The translations under genes and the position numbers were made by a program. A model generated the notes under the pieces. That model did no database searches and was not told where the DNA came from. It saw only the letters and a program-made list of their open reading frames with translations. Below, piece by piece: positions 63,526 through 64,000 of a stretch of 64,000 nucleotides of DNA. Positions within the stretch are counted from its first letter, which is position 1. Each line of letters opens with the position of its first letter. The stretch is taken from the NCBI GenBank assembly GCA_023416585.1, contig JAEZHM010000154.1, positions 124,001 to 188,000 of the forward strand. The letters are read 5' to 3'. The stretch comes from Bacillota bacterium. Lineage in GTDB: Bacteria > Bacillota > Clostridia > Christensenellales > Aristaeellaceae.

Positions 63526-64000
63526 TTACATTTCCTCCACGAAGTGCTTCTGCAGGCGGTTAAATACCACCCAACCGATGATCAGGAACAATGTCCCCAT
63601 CAATAATGCCATCAGTAACGTGGTTAGGTCTGGCGGAACTTTATAGTACAAAATGCTTCTGTATGCGATTATAACCGATGTCATAGGATTTGCCATGAAA
63701 ATGGACTTAAAGGAATCGGGTACTATATCAGCCGAATAGATGACCGGCGACATGAATTGCCATGCCATTACAACAATAGCAAGAATATGTTCCATATCAC
63801 GGAAATAGACAGTAATGGCCGCCGCAAATAGAGCAAAACCAAGTGCGAGGATATATTCAACAAACAGTATGGGAACCAGGTATGGAAGTGCAATGAGGTT
63901 AATCCCAATAGAAAAGCCGGCCACAATGAAGACAACGATAAAACACAGCAGCATGTTTATAAAGCAAGTGGTAACATGCGCGATTGGCAAGACTTGCCGC
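63526..64000 (-). CDS. wzm: Polysaccharide ABC exporter permease (5' part outside window)
   Basis: C-terminal 158 residues of a Wzm/TagG-type permease; the frame is open to the last base (upstream residues Q-V before LPIAHVTT). Membrane segments and the family motif FRDMEHILAIVVMAWQFMSPVIY are present, as is NPMTSVIIAYRSILY. Pairs with the Wzt gene to export the lipid-linked glycan. Confidence 0.93.
   Translation of the reverse strand, partial: RQVLPIAHVTTCFINMLLCFIVVFIVAGFSIGINLIALPYLVPILFVEYILALGFALFAAAITVYFRDMEHILAIVVMAWQFMSPVIYSADIVPDSFKSIFMANPMTSVIIAYRSILYYKVPPDLTTLLMALLMGTLFLIIGWVVFNRLQKHFVEEM

Overview
The window looks like a chromosomal segment of a Gram-positive Clostridia-type bacterium (Bacillota). 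Evidence for this is the YesM/YesN two-component systems, LplB-type sugar ABC permeases without their own ATPase, strong GGAGG ribosome binding sites, frequent TTG/GTG starts, lipoprotein-type solute-binding proteins and a TagF-like glycerophosphotransferase domain. The species cannot be named from sequence alone; a gut or other polysaccharide-rich habitat is inferred from the glycosidases.

Positions 1-37 kb are a carbohydrate-foraging and housekeeping half with medium-to-high GC. It holds an FtsH-type protease, a Cys-rich zinc-ribbon protein, an aldo/keto reductase pseudogene, a secreted GH3 NagZ-like enzyme, a phosphoesterase and an SDR. An AraC regulator diverges from a GH65 phosphorylase that is preceded by a 30-residue peptide gene. 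Then come a PHP phosphoesterase, a ferredoxin-type aldo/keto reductase, tRNA-Ser(GGA), a GH95 fucosidase, and an alpha-galactoside uptake unit (YesMN, two permeases, GH4, binding protein) followed by a frameshifted GH36. GH31 alpha-xylosidase, GH42 beta-galactosidase and DUF2785 form a further operon. A large orphan coiled-coil protein and a secreted peptidoglycan-binding protein with a long structured leader close this half.

Positions 37.1-38.0 kb contain decayed insertion sequences and mark a boundary. From 38 kb to the end is a cell-surface glycopolymer locus that is AT-richer. Its plus-strand half has CDP-3,6-dideoxyhexose genes (rfbF, rfbG, rfbH), a GtrA flippase and GT2 pair, a split transketolase plus reductase, an LtaS/sulfatase-like membrane enzyme, a YidC-TagF fusion, a small YIDPS membrane protein and two polytopic GT-C-like proteins. 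After a GC-rich palindromic element, the minus-strand half has three GT4 glycosyltransferases, a coiled-coil methyltransferase and a Wzm/Wzt-type exporter that runs off the window end.

The surface locus is the most novel part. It suggests a wall polymer decorated with a dideoxy, possibly branched-chain, sugar flipped on a lipid carrier, while an ABC exporter handles a second or backbone glycan with a methylated end. The YidC-TagF fusion next to the small YIDPS protein, and a beta-sandwich module shared by three neighbouring membrane proteins, are the main candidates for an undescribed system.
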